Positions 6,360 through 7,023 of a DNA stretch of 7,023 nucleotides are shown piece by piece (within the stretch, counting starts at the first letter, position 1; the number at the start of each line of letters is the position of its first letter). The translations under genes were made by a program, and so were the position numbers. Source of the DNA: an uncultured Phascolarctobacterium sp. (GTDB lineage: Bacteria; Bacillota; Negativicutes; Acidaminococcales; Acidaminococcaceae); NCBI GenBank assembly GCA_946002345.1, contig CAMFZA010000087.1, positions 1 to 7,023 of the forward strand, in the 5' to 3' direction. A model generated the notes under the pieces. It made no database searches. It worked only from the letters and a program-made list of their open reading frames with translations, and had not been told where the DNA came from.

Positions 6360-7023
6360 TACAAGACCTGGGGGCAAATTTGTGAAAAAGCCCCTGGTGA
6401 TACAAAATAACACGAAATATCGTCCTGGCGATGTAGTGACACTGAAGGTGGCGCGTGTTGGTGAAATGGGTGCCTTTCTTGATGGTGGCACTGGCAATAC
6501 GGATGATGATATTTTGCTGCATAAGCTGCAGCAAACTGCTGAGGTCAAGGAAGGGGATGCCGTTAAGGTTTATCTCTATTTGGACCCCAGCAAGCGCCTG
6601 ACTGCCAGCATGAAGTTGCCCAAGATGCGGGAAGGACAGCTGGGCTATGTGCGTGTCATCAGCGTTACCCGTGATGGTGGCTTCGTGGATATAGGTGCGG
6701 AGCGTGGTGTGTTTTTGCCCTATAGCCAAATGCGTGGCCATGTATCCGAGGGTCAGCTGGTGTGGGTAAAGCTGTATCGGGATAAGAGTGGTCGTCAGGC
6801 TGTGACCATGCGTGTGGAAGAGGACATGCAGCGAGCTGCTAAGCCTGCGGAGGGCTTGAAGGTGGGTGACAAGGTTACCGGCACCATTTATAATATTCTT
6901 CCGGAGGGCTTTTTCATCTTTACCACCCAGCGCTTTATTGCTTTTTTGCATCGTAGCGAGGTTCCTGGTGGACGTTTAGATTTTGGACAGCAGATTACAG
7001 ATCTCGTAACCAATCTAAATGAA
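6349..7023 (+). CDS. CvfB-like S1-domain RNA-binding protein (partial, runs off window)
   Basis: An open frame of 225 codons runs from ATG 6349 to the window end with no stop. It reads as a CvfB/YitL-family protein. These have S1-type RNA-binding domains followed by a winged helix and affect virulence or gene expression in Gram-positive species. Domain 1 (about 25-89) begins RPGDVVTLKVARVGEMGAFL. Domain 2 (about 95-156) contains GYVRVISVTRDGGFVDIG and RGVFLPYSQM. Domain 3 (from about 169) contains VGDKVTGTIYNILPEGFF and RFIAFLHRSEV. The winged helix would lie beyond the edge. GGAGAG (6338-6343) precedes the ATG by five bases, but an in-frame GTG at 6382 with GGGGG (6370-6374) seven bases upstream is a rival start that would give a more typical short N-terminus. 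Translation is probably coupled to rsfS through the 11-base overlap. Confidence 0.85.
   Translation, partial: MLNNTRPGGKFVKKPLVIQNNTKYRPGDVVTLKVARVGEMGAFLDGGTGNTDDDILLHKLQQTAEVKEGDAVKVYLYLDPSKRLTASMKLPKMREGQLGYVRVISVTRDGGFVDIGAERGVFLPYSQMRGHVSEGQLVWVKLYRDKSGRQAVTMRVEEDMQRAAKPAEGLKVGDKVTGTIYNILPEGFFIFTTQRFIAFLHRSEVPGGRLDFGQQITDLVTNLNE
6370..6374 (+). promoter_or_regulatory. Alternative ribosome binding site for the S1-domain gene
   Basis: GGGGG lies seven bases before GTG 6382, which is codon 12 of the longer frame. If used, the 11-base overlap with rsfS disappears and a gap of 22 bases replaces it. The sequence alone does not settle which start is used. Confidence 0.35.

Noticed and set aside
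6124..6951. Long open frame on the minus strand (275 codons) opposite rsfS and the S1 gene
   Set aside because: Both genes on the + strand are recognised families with good motifs. The opposite frame shows no family pattern and is a shadow.

Overview
The window reads as chromosomal DNA from a diderm member of the Firmicutes (class Negativicutes). Four things point there. The codon use is of middling GC. The upstream gene ends in a sodium-pumping decarboxylase beta subunit. A MacA/MacB-type export system with a periplasmic adaptor sits beside a typical Firmicutes housekeeping cluster, nadD-yqeK-LCP-rsfS-S1 protein. An Acidaminococcaceae/Phascolarctobacterium-like succinate or amino-acid fermenter would fit, but the genus is inferred and was not tested by any search. 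All recognised genes are on the + strand.

Region 1 (1-212) is the last 52 codons of the decarboxylase beta subunit and a strong intrinsic terminator. Region 2 (about 268-3382) is a separate transcription unit. It has a near-consensus promoter (TTGACC, 17 bp spacer, TATCAT), a MacA-like membrane-fusion protein, a MacB-type ABC ATPase, a MacB-type permease and a terminator. The permease frame carries an in-frame TAG at codon 45, inside or just after its first membrane helix. That helix also has an unusual cluster of glycines beside a run of eight G. Either the exporter is truly broken or this 50-base stretch is miscalled.

Region 3 (3421-3633) is a 70-residue single-pass membrane protein of unknown function. 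Region 4 (3631-7023) starts at an extended -10 promoter lying over that gene's stop codon. It drives nadD (NAD synthesis), yqeK (HD-domain Ap4A hydrolase), an LCP (LytR-CpsA-Psr) cell-wall ligase, rsfS (ribosomal silencing factor) and a CvfB-like protein with S1 domains that runs off the window. Gaps are 1 to 18 nt, and the last pair overlaps by 11 nt, so this is a tightly packed operon linking cofactor supply, alarmone-like dinucleotide removal, wall polymer attachment and translation control.

I found no tRNA or rRNA gene, CRISPR array, insertion sequence, attachment site or replication origin. I do not see a previously undescribed system here. The interrupted permease and the small membrane protein are the points most worth checking.
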